DNA of 44,993 nucleotides, from assembly GCA_903902345.1 (NCBI GenBank), contig CAIUUR010000125.1, positions 1 through 44,993 on the forward strand, in the 5' to 3' direction. Position numbers and translations under genes: made by a program. How positions within the stretch are numbered: position 1 is the stretch's first letter; each line of letters opens with the position of its first letter. The notes beneath the pieces were generated by a model, which worked only from the letters and a program-made list of their open reading frames with translations, was not told the DNA's origin and did no database searches. The DNA is from an uncultured Geobacteraceae bacterium (GTDB taxonomy: Bacteria; Desulfobacterota; Desulfuromonadia; Geobacterales; CAIOGM01). Shown here in pieces: positions 1-7,044 of this stretch.

Positions 1-58
1 CATGATACTTTAACTTTTCATGGTTTTCGATGAAGCTTAATGTTCCGGAAAGGTTGAT

Positions 59-1855
59 ATGCCTCACAGAATGTCGGAAAAGGCCATCAAATCACCCAAC
101 TTCTTCTTCCTCGAATCCCATGATCACCTCCTGGTCACCCTGGCTGCCCAGGCTGAAACCTACCTCCTTTCCGATCCGAATACTTCACTCATAAAACTTC
201 GACAATTTGTAGAATTACTCGCCCAACAGACCAGCGCCTATTCCGGTGTTTACACAACACGAGAGGAGAAGCTGTCGGATCTGCTGGAAAGACTGAGGAG
301 TAAGGGAGTCCTGTCACCTGAGGTCGACCAGCTCTTTCATGGTATCCGCAAGGCCGGCAATGAGGCTGTCCATAAACATACCGGCACCCGGAGTGAAGCA
401 CTCCACCAAATCCGGATGGCCCGGACTCTGGCTGTCTGGTTTCACCGCTCTTTCAAAAAGCCGGATTTCAAGATTGGGCCTTTTGTCCCGCCCCCGGACC
501 CGACCGATGTCGAAAGTCCACTTCTCGCCGACCTGGAGCGATTACGCCGGGAGCTAACCGAGTACCGTCACCAGACTGTCGCCGAGCAGGCGGCATTTCA
601 GGAAGACGCTGAAGCCAAAATCAAGGCCGCTTACGATGATATGGCGGCGGCATTGGAGCTGGCCGGAGAAACAGAAGAGAAGCTAAGGGTCGAACAGGAG
701 CGTTTTCAGCAGCATATCCAGACGCTCCAGGCCACTGCTGCTGCGAAAAGTACTTCTGAAGCTGAGGCGACCGTCAAGCAGGTACAGAAGGCATCACAAC
801 ATCTGGACCTCAGTGAGGCCGACACCCGTTCGATCATCGACGTTCAGTTACGAGAAGCCGGGTGGGAAGCTGATAGCAAGGAACTGACCTATCAGAAGGG
901 TGCTCGCCCTCAGAAGGGAAGAAGACTCGCCATTGCCGAGTGGCCCACCGCCAATGGACCGGCGGACTATCTTCTTTTTGCCGGACTCCGTCCCGTGGGA
1001 ATTGTTGAGGCCAAACGCAAGACTAAGGATGTCCCCGGATCTATTGAGCAGGCTAAACGATACAGTCGGGGGTATGCTCTGCAGAACGACCAGCTTTCCC
1101 CCGGCGGACCCTGGGGCGAGTATAAGGTTCCTTTCCTCTATGCGACCAATGGCAGGCCCTATCTGGCGCAAATTCAGACAAAGAGCGGCATCTGGTTCCT
1201 GGATAGCCGGATCGCTACCAATCACCCCCGTTCCCTGAATGGTTGGCACTCACCCGAAGGTCTCCTGGCCTTGCTTGACATGAACGAGCAGGAAGCCGCC
1301 CGAAAGCTGAAGAAAGAACCCATCGATTACCTGAACCTCCGTGTGTATCACTATGATGCTATCAGGGCTGTAGAGGCAGGACTTGCCAAGGGGCTGCGTC
1401 GGATACTCCTTGCCATGGCCACCGGTACCGGCAAGACCCGAACCTGTATAGCTCTCTCCTATCGCCTCATCAAGGCCAAACGGTTCAGGCGGATATTGTT
1501 TCTCGTGGACCGGACCTCGCTGGGTGTGCAGGCAACTGATGCCTTTAAGGATGTCCGGCTGGAGGGGCTGCAAAAATTCCCTGATATCTACGATGTGAAG
1601 GAACTGGGGGACATCCAGCCCGAGGCGGGTACCCGTTTGCACATTGCCACCATTCAGGGGATGATGAAGAGGCTCCTTTACCCTTCCGATGAGACCAAGC
1701 CCTTGCCGGTAGATCAGATTGTTGATCGGGAATCATTTGAAAAAGGGCGGTTCAAGGACGAAGGTGGTTTTGCCCGGTTGAATAAGGTTTTCGAGGGGAA
1801 GTTGGAGCAGGTACTTGATGAAATCTCTGACGATCTCTGGCAAGATGCAGCATAA
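59..1855 (+). pseudogene. hsdR: Type I restriction enzyme R subunit with internal deletion
   Basis: This is the restriction/translocation subunit of a type I system, which would pump DNA by ATP hydrolysis and cut it away from the recognition site. The reading frame is open for 598 codons, whereas the family is usually about 1,000-1,150. The N-terminal ~130 residues resemble DUF4145, followed by a Glu/Ala-rich coiled coil (~150-240) and a PD-(D/E)xK nuclease core with D303 and E317-A-K319. Walker A is at 453-460 (MATGTGKT). The frame then jumps near residue 553 (nt ~1717) from the region just before the helicase DEAD-type motif to a typical HsdR C-terminus (ARLNKVFEGKLEQVLDEI). Helicase motifs II-VI are missing. 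The break is in frame, so a shortened protein could still be made, but ATP-driven translocation should be lost. A GGAAAGG ribosome site precedes ATG 59. Family identity is firm; loss of function is inferred. Confidence 0.88.
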
Positions 1856-1880
1856 TCACACCACGAACAGGAGTCCTGCG

Positions 1881-2111
1881 ATGCCTACCACTATGCAGCA
1901 GCTTGAGGCCGAAGCTTTAAAACTCGATCTTCATGCCCGTGCCCATCTCGCCGGTCGGTTGCTACTGAGCCTTGATGAACCATCGCCCTCGGAAATCGAA
2001 CGACTCTGGCTGGACGAGGCTGAACGCAGGCTGGAGGAATATCATTCAGGAAAAGTTGTCGGAATACCGGCAGATGAAGTATTCAAGCGTGCTTTGGCTG
2101 AGTTGTCATGA
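1881..2111 (+). CDS. Antitoxin, putative addiction-module component
   Basis: This 76-residue acidic, helical protein has the shape of the putative addiction-module component family (small antitoxins paired with RelE/ParE toxins). The tail E-RLWLDEAERRLEEYHSGK followed by a PADEVFKRAL segment is typical of that family, where the C-terminal part wraps the toxin. ATG 1881 is chosen because AGGAG lies seven bases upstream at 1869-1873; an in-frame start at 1815 would overlap the hsdR end and has no such site. The stop overlaps the start of the downstream toxin by four bases, the usual antitoxin-toxin coupling. The toxin partner is frameshifted, so this antitoxin is probably an orphan. Confidence 0.78.
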   Translation: MPTTMQQLEAEALKLDLHARAHLAGRLLLSLDEPSPSEIERLWLDEAERRLEEYHSGKVVGIPADEVFKRALAELS

Positions 2112-2408
2112 ATACTATCTTTTTACCGGATGCGGATGAAGAACTCCGGGAAGCAGCTCGCTACTACGAAAATGAGGCCAGCGGAGTAGGGGTTGCTTTT
2201 ATCGCAGAAGTAAAATCGAACTATCTCACTTATTCACGCCCAACCGAAGTCGACCAAAAAGATCCGTGGGAAAATTCGCCAGAAGGTAATGAATCACTTT
2301 GCCTATAATATCCTGTATTCCATTGAGACTGACCACATCCTGATTATTGCTGTTGCCCACCAGAAACGACGGCCAAACTATTGGCTGAAGCGCGTCGCGA
2401 CGAGATAA
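2108..2408 (+). pseudogene. RelE/ParE-family toxin, frameshifted
   Basis: The first ~36 codons (FLPDADEELREAARYYENEA) are a typical ParE/RelE N-terminus. After GTA AAA at about 2216 the frame runs out of family resemblance and stops at 2308. Reading on with one base skipped restores a normal toxin: RTISLIHAQPKSTKKIRGKI, then NHFAYNILYSIETDHILIIAVAHQKRRPNYW, ending at TAA 2406-2408. That gives about 99 residues, a normal family length. The simplest explanation is a one-base insertion near 2217-2220. It overlaps the antitoxin gene by four bases. Probably inactive; a sequencing error would have the same appearance. Confidence 0.82.
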
Positions 2409-2429
2409 CTTACCCAAAATCGAGGGACC

Positions 2430-3872
2430 ATGTCCACTACCTACGATATCGTTCAAAAACTCTGGAACCTCTGCAACGTCCTGCGAGACGACGGCATCAC
2501 CTATCATGAATACGTTACCGAGCTGACCTACCTCCTTTTCCTCAAGATGGCCCAGGAAACGGGTACAGAGAAGCAGATCCCCGCCGGATACCGCTGGCAT
2601 GATATCGAATCCAAGGAAGGGATAGAGCAACTGACCTTCTACCGGGGGCTGCTGATCTTTCTCGGCACCAAGACGGTCGGACGGGTGCAGGCGATCTTCG
2701 CCGATGCTTCCACATCTTTGCGTCAGCCGCGCAACCTGAAGAAGCTGGTGGATTACATCGACGAGTTGGATTGGTACAGCGCCCGTCAGGAAGGGCTGGG
2801 AGATCTCTACGAAGGACTGCTGGAGAAGAACGCCGGCGAGAAGAAGTCAGGGGCGGGCCAGTATTTTACCCCGCGTCCGCTCATCGAATGCATGGTGAAC
2901 CTGATCAAGCCGAAGCCCAGGGAGATGATACAGGACCCGGCGACCGGAACCGCCGGTTTCATTATCATGGCCGACCGCTACATCAAGGCGCGGACTGACG
3001 ATCTCTACGACCTGCCGGAAGAGGTGCAGGTGTTCCAGAAGAAACAGGCCTTCTACGGGATGGAGTTAGTCCCGGACACCCACCGACTGGCGCTCATGAA
3101 CGCCATGCTTCACGACATTGAGGGAGATATTCTGCTGGGCGATTCCCTTTCACCGGACGGGGCAGCTCTCCCCAAGGCCGACGTGATCCTGACTAATCCA
3201 CCCTTTGGCACCAAGCAGGGTGGGGGGATGCCGACCCGTGACGACTTCACCTATCCAACCAGCAATAAGCAGTTGGCCTTTCTCCAGCACATCTATAGGG
3301 GGCTGAAACCGGGAGGTCGAGCCGCCGTGGTGCTGCCGGACAATGTGCTCTTCGAGGGGAACACCGGCAAGCAAATTCGCGCTGACCTCATGGAGAAGTG
3401 CTACCTCCATACGATCCTGCGACTCCCTACCGGTATTTTTTATGCTCAAGGGGTCAAGACCAATGTTCTCTTCTTTCGGCGTGGGACAAAGGAGAAGGGG
3501 AATACCAAAGAGGTCTGGGTCTACGATCTCCGGACCAATATGCCGCAGTTCGGCAAACGGACGATGCTGACGCATGACAACTTTGTGGAGTTCGAGGCGG
3601 CTTATGGGGACGATCCACTTGGGAGTCCTGAGAGTCTGGCGAAGCGGGTGGATACCGGAGAGCAAGGGCGTTTCCGTAAATTCAGTCGGGAGTGGATTAC
3701 CGAACGGGGGGACAGCCTCGATATTTCCTGGCTCAAGGATGACAGTGCCACAGCAACTGAAGATCTGCCGGAACCTGCCTTGCTGGCCCAGGAGGCATTG
3801 GGAGAACTGGAAGCGGCCATGAACGAGTTGCATGGGATACTGGAAGAGCTGGGCGCGGAGGTGGAGGCGTAA
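2430..3872 (+). CDS. hsdM: Type I restriction-modification DNA methyltransferase M subunit
   Basis: This 480-residue protein is the N6-adenine methyltransferase subunit, which with HsdS would form the modification enzyme. An N-terminal HsdM_N helical domain (~1-130) precedes the N6_Mtase domain. The SAM-binding motif I is D169-PATGTAGF, the catalytic motif IV is N256-PPF, and the Q-Y-F-T-P-R segment typical of HsdM precedes them. Length and motifs are complete, so it looks functional. A GAGGG ribosome site precedes ATG 2430. The native stop was probably TGA overlapping a GTG start of hsdS: the last 20 bases before the stop recur at the hsdS start about 2 kb downstream. The present TAA is formed with the first bases of an inserted repeat. 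Without intact HsdS it may lack a target-recognition partner. Confidence 0.93.
   Translation: MSTTYDIVQKLWNLCNVLRDDGITYHEYVTELTYLLFLKMAQETGTEKQIPAGYRWHDIESKEGIEQLTFYRGLLIFLGTKTVGRVQAIFADASTSLRQPRNLKKLVDYIDELDWYSARQEGLGDLYEGLLEKNAGEKKSGAGQYFTPRPLIECMVNLIKPKPREMIQDPATGTAGFIIMADRYIKARTDDLYDLPEEVQVFQKKQAFYGMELVPDTHRLALMNAMLHDIEGDILLGDSLSPDGAALPKADVILTNPPFGTKQGGGMPTRDDFTYPTSNKQLAFLQHIYRGLKPGGRAAVVLPDNVLFEGNTGKQIRADLMEKCYLHTILRLPTGIFYAQGVKTNVLFFRRGTKEKGNTKEVWVYDLRTNMPQFGKRTMLTHDNFVEFEAAYGDDPLGSPESLAKRVDTGEQGRFRKFSREWITERGDSLDISWLKDDSATATEDLPEPALLAQEALGELEAAMNELHGILEELGAEVEA
3851..3870 (+). repeat. 20-bp direct repeat, left copy (end of hsdM)
   Basis: The sequence gggcgcggaggtggaggcgt closes hsdM here and is repeated exactly at 5832-5851 at the start of hsdS. 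It brackets the inserted repeat/toxin-antitoxin/DUF559 segment. It may be a target-site duplication or the remains of a recombination event. Confidence 0.85.
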
Positions 3873-4012
3873 ACCTTACCACCCTTGGCCCCTCTTGAGA
3901 ACCTTACCACCCCCGGCCCCTTAAACCTTACCACCCCCGGCCCCTCCTAAAATAGGAGGGGAGCAAACCACTCCCCCTCCTTGGATAAGGAGGGGGTCGG
4001 GGGGTGGTTTGA
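3872..4012 (+). repeat. GC-rich palindromic repeat, copy 1
   Basis: Three left-end units beginning AACCTTACCACC start at 3872, 3900 and 3924, followed by the structured core. An outer stem joins ACCACCCCC...CCCCTCCT (3930-3948) with its near-complement at 3988-4008. Inside are two perfect hairpins: CCCCTCCT/AGGAGGGG (3941-3961) and CCCCCTCCTT/AAGGAGGGGG (3973-3996). The predicted fold is cloverleaf-like. It directly follows hsdM. A broken right-end fragment (GGGGGTGGTTCGATAAA) follows at about 4030-4050. The remainder up to 4167 shows no gene. Confidence 0.9.
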
Positions 4013-4167
4013 AAAGCTGGCAATCGGCAGGTTAGGGGGTGGTTCGATAAAAGGTGGCCGAGGGATGTCGGTTTGGATGTACGCGGGTGTAAAGGGATGA
4101 GTGATTAACAGAACCTCCTGAAATGGTAATACTCATCACTACCAAGCACTACCTGGAGGCAACGTGT

Positions 4168-4452
4168 ATGCAGACGACGGTGAAACCCATGGCAATCAAG
4201 CTGCCTCAACAAGAGAGGGAACGTCTCCAAAAACTGGGCGAAGCGAGGAAACGCTCTCCGCACTGGTTGGCCAAGGAAGCGATTAGCCAATATCTCGATC
4301 GGGAAGAAGCCGCCGAACAGTTTCGACAAGAAACCGTAGCTCGTTGGGAAGAGTTCAGCCACACAGGGAAATCCGTTCCCCATGATGCAGTTATGAAGTG
4401 GCTTGAATCCTGGGGGACCGATAGTGAGCTTGAGCCGCCCCGATGCGAATAG
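4168..4452 (+). CDS. Ribbon-helix-helix antitoxin, CopG/RHH type
   Basis: This 94-residue protein starts with MAIKLPQQERERLQKLGEAR followed by RSPHWLAKEAISQYLD, the beta strand-helix-helix pattern of RHH (Arc/MetJ) antitoxins that bind their own operator as dimers. The acidic C-terminal part (residues ~50-94) would bind the toxin. ATG 4168 is preferred because GGAGG lies eight bases upstream at 4155-4159; an upstream in-frame ATG at 4123 lacks one. It overlaps the downstream RelE/ParE gene by ten bases, as in many antitoxin-toxin pairs. Autoregulation is expected from the family but no operator was identified. Confidence 0.83.
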   Translation: MQTTVKPMAIKLPQQERERLQKLGEARKRSPHWLAKEAISQYLDREEAAEQFRQETVARWEEFSHTGKSVPHDAVMKWLESWGTDSELEPPRCE

Positions 4453-4865
4453 AGTGGCTTGATTCCGCTATCCTTGACCTGCAACGGCTCAGGAATTTCA
4501 TTCTTCCTCACAATGTAGACGCTGCGCGACGTGCCGTCAGAACGAATCAGACAGCAGTTTCTCCTCTTATGTTGAATCCGCGCATTGGTAAACCGGTGGA
4601 AGACCTTCCGAATTACCACGACATTTTCATTCCGTTCGGCTCTTCCGGATATGTGCTTCGTTATCGGCTTCAAGGTGATACCGTTTATGTTATCGCCGTG
4701 AAGCACGGCAGGGAAGCCGGTTCTGCCGGTCAGATACCAACAGCAGAGTTGGTAAACGAGCCGATTGAAGCTGCTTATGGTACGCGCGAGAACCTTACCA
4801 CCCCCGGCCCCTTAAACCTTACCACCCCCGGCCCCTCAAACCTTACCACCCCCGGCCCCTCCTAA
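4443..4865 (+). CDS. RelE/ParE-family toxin with repeat-encoded tail
   Basis: Residues 1-95 match a ParE/RelE toxin (MRIEWLDSAILDLQRLRNFI, NPRIGKPVEDLP, YVLRYRLQGDTVYVIAVKHGREAG). Such toxins normally end right after this last segment. Here the frame continues for ~45 residues and ends in tandem LTTPGP units translated from repeat copy 2, where it also finds its stop. Residues RTNQTAV look like RTIRQAV read with a one-base insertion and a compensating one-base loss within three codons. Both changes make activity doubtful. It overlaps the RHH antitoxin gene by ten bases. Family assignment is good; whether it is still a toxin is unknown. Confidence 0.75.
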   Translation: MRIEWLDSAILDLQRLRNFILPHNVDAARRAVRTNQTAVSPLMLNPRIGKPVEDLPNYHDIFIPFGSSGYVLRYRLQGDTVYVIAVKHGREAGSAGQIPTAELVNEPIEAAYGTRENLTTPGPLNLTTPGPSNLTTPGPS

Positions 4866-4936
4866 AATAGGAGGGGAGCAAACCCGACCAAACACTCCCC
4901 CTCCTTGGACAAGGAGGGGGTCGGGGGGTGGTTTGA
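4791..4936 (+). repeat. GC-rich palindromic repeat, copy 2
   Basis: Three tandem left-end units (AACCTTACCACCCCCGGCCC) are followed by the same two nested hairpins and right end (GGGGGGTGGTTTGA) as copy 1. The 3' end and stop codon of the upstream toxin gene lie inside it. The spacer between the hairpins has a few extra bases relative to the other copies. It lies immediately upstream of the DUF559 gene. Confidence 0.9.
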
Positions 4937-4969
4937 AAAGGGTGAAAGATGAATTCAATCAGGTGATCT

Positions 4970-5413
4970 ATGCTCAACAATAAGCCCATCCTGAAAACAC
5001 GCCGTCAAGAGTTGCGTAACAATGCCACGCCGGCGGAAAAGCTGCTCTGGAGTGTGCTTCAGCACAGCAATCTTGGTGGCTACAAGTTCCGCCGTCAGCA
5101 CAGTGTCGGGATGTATATCCTCGATTTTTACTGCCCGGCGGAAAAGTTCGCGGTGGAACTCGACGGTGATTCCCATTTCACCGACGAGGCAAGGGAGCAT
5201 GACCGGCAGAGGACGGAGTATTTGAATGGGTTTGGCATCCGCGTTATTCGGTTTCTGAATACGGATGTCTACGACAATCTGCAAGAGGTCTGTGAGAAGA
5301 TAGTGGAATGCCTTGTTGCACACGGTAGTACATCGGAAGATCTTACCACTTTCGGCCCCTTAAACCTTACCACCCCCGACCCCTTAAACCTTACCACCCC
5401 CGGCCCCTCCTAA
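4970..5413 (+). CDS. DUF559-family (Vsr-like) endonuclease-domain protein
   Basis: Residues ~1-115 form a DUF559 domain: an N-terminal helix with RRQELRNNATPAEKLLW, then YKFRRQHSVGMYILDFYCP, AVELDGDSHF, and RTEYLNGFGIRVIRFLNTDV. The D-F-Y-C and E-L-D-G segments match the restriction-endonuclease-like (Vsr/EDD) fold, with candidate metal ligands D and E in these strands. Family members are ~110-130 residues; this one has ~30 extra residues ending in LTTPGPS, translated from repeat copy 3, which also gives the stop codon. No biochemical role is established for most members. It is bracketed by palindromic repeat copies 2 and 3 and lies in the insertion that separates hsdM from hsdS. Confidence 0.85.
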   Translation: MLNNKPILKTRRQELRNNATPAEKLLWSVLQHSNLGGYKFRRQHSVGMYILDFYCPAEKFAVELDGDSHFTDEAREHDRQRTEYLNGFGIRVIRFLNTDVYDNLQEVCEKIVECLVAHGSTSEDLTTFGPLNLTTPDPLNLTTPGPS

Positions 5414-5476
5414 AATAGGAGGGGGGCAAACCACTCCCCCTCCTTGGCTAAGGAGGGGGTCGGGGGGTGGTTCGAT
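5339..5476 (+). repeat. GC-rich palindromic repeat, copy 3
   Basis: The first left-end unit is degenerate (ATCTTACCACTTTCGGCCCC), the next two are standard, followed by the two hairpins and the right end GGTGGTTCGATAAA. It encodes the C-terminal ~25 residues and the stop of the DUF559 gene. About 15 bases beyond it lies GGTTCGATACAATTACCG, which recurs with few changes beyond copy 4 (near 5772). Confidence 0.9.
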
Positions 5477-5525
5477 AAAGGGTGCCGGCAGCTGGTTCGA
5501 TACAATTACCGAAGGGCGTAAACGG

Positions 5526-5690
5526 ATGGAAGAGCTTGAATTGCTTCAGGACATTCATATGGCGGAACGCCAATTGACTGATGGCGAAGGGATCATCTAC
5601 AATGAGGCGCTTGAAAAGTTACTGGCGGGTCTTTCTGAGAACCTTACCACCCCCGACCCCTTAAACCTTACCACCCCCGGCCCCTCCTAA
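5526..5690 (+). CDS. Small antitoxin-like ORF with repeat-encoded tail
   Basis: A 54-residue frame, MEELELLQDIHMAERQLTDG then EGIIYNEALEKLLAGL, resembles the C-terminal half of ParD/Phd-type antitoxins. The last 16 residues, ending LTTPGPS, and the stop come from repeat copy 4. The frame is open upstream (SWFDTITEGRKR) to the previous repeat, without an upstream start codon, so the natural N-terminus may have been removed by repeat copy 3. No toxin partner follows. Probably a remnant; expression is unproven. Confidence 0.5.
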   Translation: MEELELLQDIHMAERQLTDGEGIIYNEALEKLLAGLSENLTTPDPLNLTTPGPS

Positions 5691-5755
5691 AATAGGAGGG
5701 GAGCAAACCACTCCCCCTCCTTGGCTAAGGAGGGGGTCGGGGGGTGGTTCGATAA
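5640..5755 (+). repeat. GC-rich palindromic repeat, copy 4
   Basis: Two left-end units (5640, 5664), two nested hairpins and right end GGTGGTTCGATAAA. The orientation is the same as all other copies. It ends the antitoxin-like ORF and precedes the remnant of the hsdM 3' end / hsdS start. Confidence 0.9.
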
Positions 5756-5831
5756 AGGATGTAAATAAAGCAGGTTCGACACAATTACCGGAGATAGTTT
5801 GATGCTTGATAACGAGTTGATACAAGAGTCA

Positions 5832-5851
5832 GGGCGCGGAGGTGGAGGCGT
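5832..5851 (+). repeat. 20-bp direct repeat, right copy (start of hsdS)
   Basis: Exact second copy of gggcgcggaggtggaggcgt found at 3851-3870. A weaker match with gaps to the hsdM 3' end extends upstream to about 5805 (AACGAGTTG...ATAC...AAGAG). The last two bases overlap the GTG start of hsdS, which reconstructs an ancestral GCGTGAGTGAG hsdM-stop/hsdS-start overlap. Confidence 0.85.
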
Positions 5852-6866
5852 GAGTGAGCTTCCGGAAGGTTGGGATGGAGTATCGCTCGATGATGTCGCC
5901 CAATGGGGTTCTGGAGGAACTCCTTCTCGTTCAAATCCCGATTACTATAGTGGCCATATTCCTTGGATTAAAACAGGTGAGCTTGGTTCTGGTACAATAA
6001 ATAAAGCTGAGGAAATGATATCAGAGCTGGCCCTTAAAAACTCAAGTGCAAAGATTTATCCGAAAGGTTCTGTGGTAGTTGCAATGTACGGGGCAACAAT
6101 CGGCAAAACCAGTATATTAGGCATTGATGCTGCGACGAATCAAGCCTGCGGAGTCGGAATCCCTATAGATGGTGTCACCACTTCTAATTATCTTTATTAC
6201 TATTTACAATCTCAGAAAGACGCATTTATTGAGGCAGGTAAAGGTGGGGCGCAGCCGAATATATCACAAGGAGTAATCAAAAATTGGCCTCTTCCCCTCG
6301 CCCCCCTCAATGAACAAAAGCGCATCGCCGACAAACTGGATTCATTGCTGAAACGGGTGGATTCGTGCCGTGAACGGCTGGACCGGGTGCCGCTCATCCT
6401 CAAACGATTTCGCCAGTCAGTCCTGGCCGCCGCCACCTCGGGGGCGTTGACTGAGGATTGGAGGGAGAAAAACCGTGGTGAGGTAGGGGCGAACGGCGTT
6501 CGCCCTGGTGTTGTGAATGGCGATGATGCGGAAGAGGGCGCATGCCATGCGCCCCTACAGGGTCGGGAAGAGGTGGAAGGGTGGGCGGCTGTAAGACTTG
6601 CTAACGTCGCACATTCCCGATTGGGCAAGATGCTTGATAAGTCAAAGAACCAGGGAACACCAGTATCTTATCTGAGAAACGTAAACGTGCGATGGTTCGA
6701 TTTTGATCTGTCAGACATTTTAACGATCAAAGTGAGTGTGAAGGAGAAAGGTGGAGGCAAAGACAGAGATCACCGCCGGCAGCATCCCCCTCGCACTCCT
6801 CAAGGCCATGAAACCGGGACAGGAGTATTCTCGATCCGACCTGACCACCGCAACTGGAATAACTGA
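5850..6866 (+). pseudogene. hsdS: Type I restriction specificity subunit, truncated
   Basis: HsdS chooses the DNA target of the type I complex. GTG 5850 fits the family start (SELPEGWDGVSLDDVA). Residues ~5-155 form target-recognition domain 1 (PWIKTGELG, NISQGVIKNWPLPLAPLNEQ), followed by the long conserved helix (RIADKLDSLLKRVDSCRERL ... SVLAAATSGALTEDW). TRD2 begins (VEGWAAVRLANVAHSRLGKM ... YLRNVNV) but after about nt 6740 the frame enters unrelated sequence and stops at 6866. A palindromic repeat (6483-6558) is inserted in frame between the central helix and TRD2. A complete HsdS is about 400-450 residues; roughly 100 residues of TRD2 plus the second helix are missing. Native DNA specificity is very likely lost. 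Confidence 0.85.
6483..6558. repeat. REP-like palindrome inside hsdS
   Basis: GTAGGGGCGAACGGCGTTCG at the left and GGCGCATGCCATGCGCCCCT at the right are each palindromic, and their outer GTAGGGGCG/CGCCCCTAC ends pair with each other. It keeps the hsdS frame open and adds a low-complexity linker (GEVGANGVRPGVVNGDD). Confidence 0.75.
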
Positions 6867-6963
6867 TGCTGACTGGACCTGGGCTATCCGCCAACTCCGA
6901 GAATCCGGTCAGGTCGTACAGGTAGGAGAACGGCGCGGGGCGAGATATCGCCGGAAGGAATGA
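6751..6963 (+). CDS. Winged-helix-like domain fragment
   Basis: A 70-residue frame from GTG 6751 (IPLALLKAMKPGQEYSRSDL, then TGITDADWTWAIRQLRESGQ, VVQVGERRGARYRR) has a helix - helix - recognition helix - wing pattern typical of small winged-helix DNA-binding domains. It overlaps the degenerate end of the hsdS frame and begins where HsdS similarity ends. The frame also remains open upstream through KV-EAKTE. This suggests it is the surviving C-terminus of a larger gene joined to hsdS by a deletion. I do not recognise the parent protein. Translation as a stand-alone protein is uncertain. Confidence 0.5.
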   Translation: MEAKTEITAGSIPLALLKAMKPGQEYSRSDLTTATGITDADWTWAIRQLRESGQVVQVGERRGARYRRKE

Positions 6964-7044
6964 TGTTAAGAATCATAGTGAAAATTGTTGTTATCAATCT
7001 GGTGGAGTGATAAGATTCCAGGCTAAAAATAAGAGGGTAAGTGT

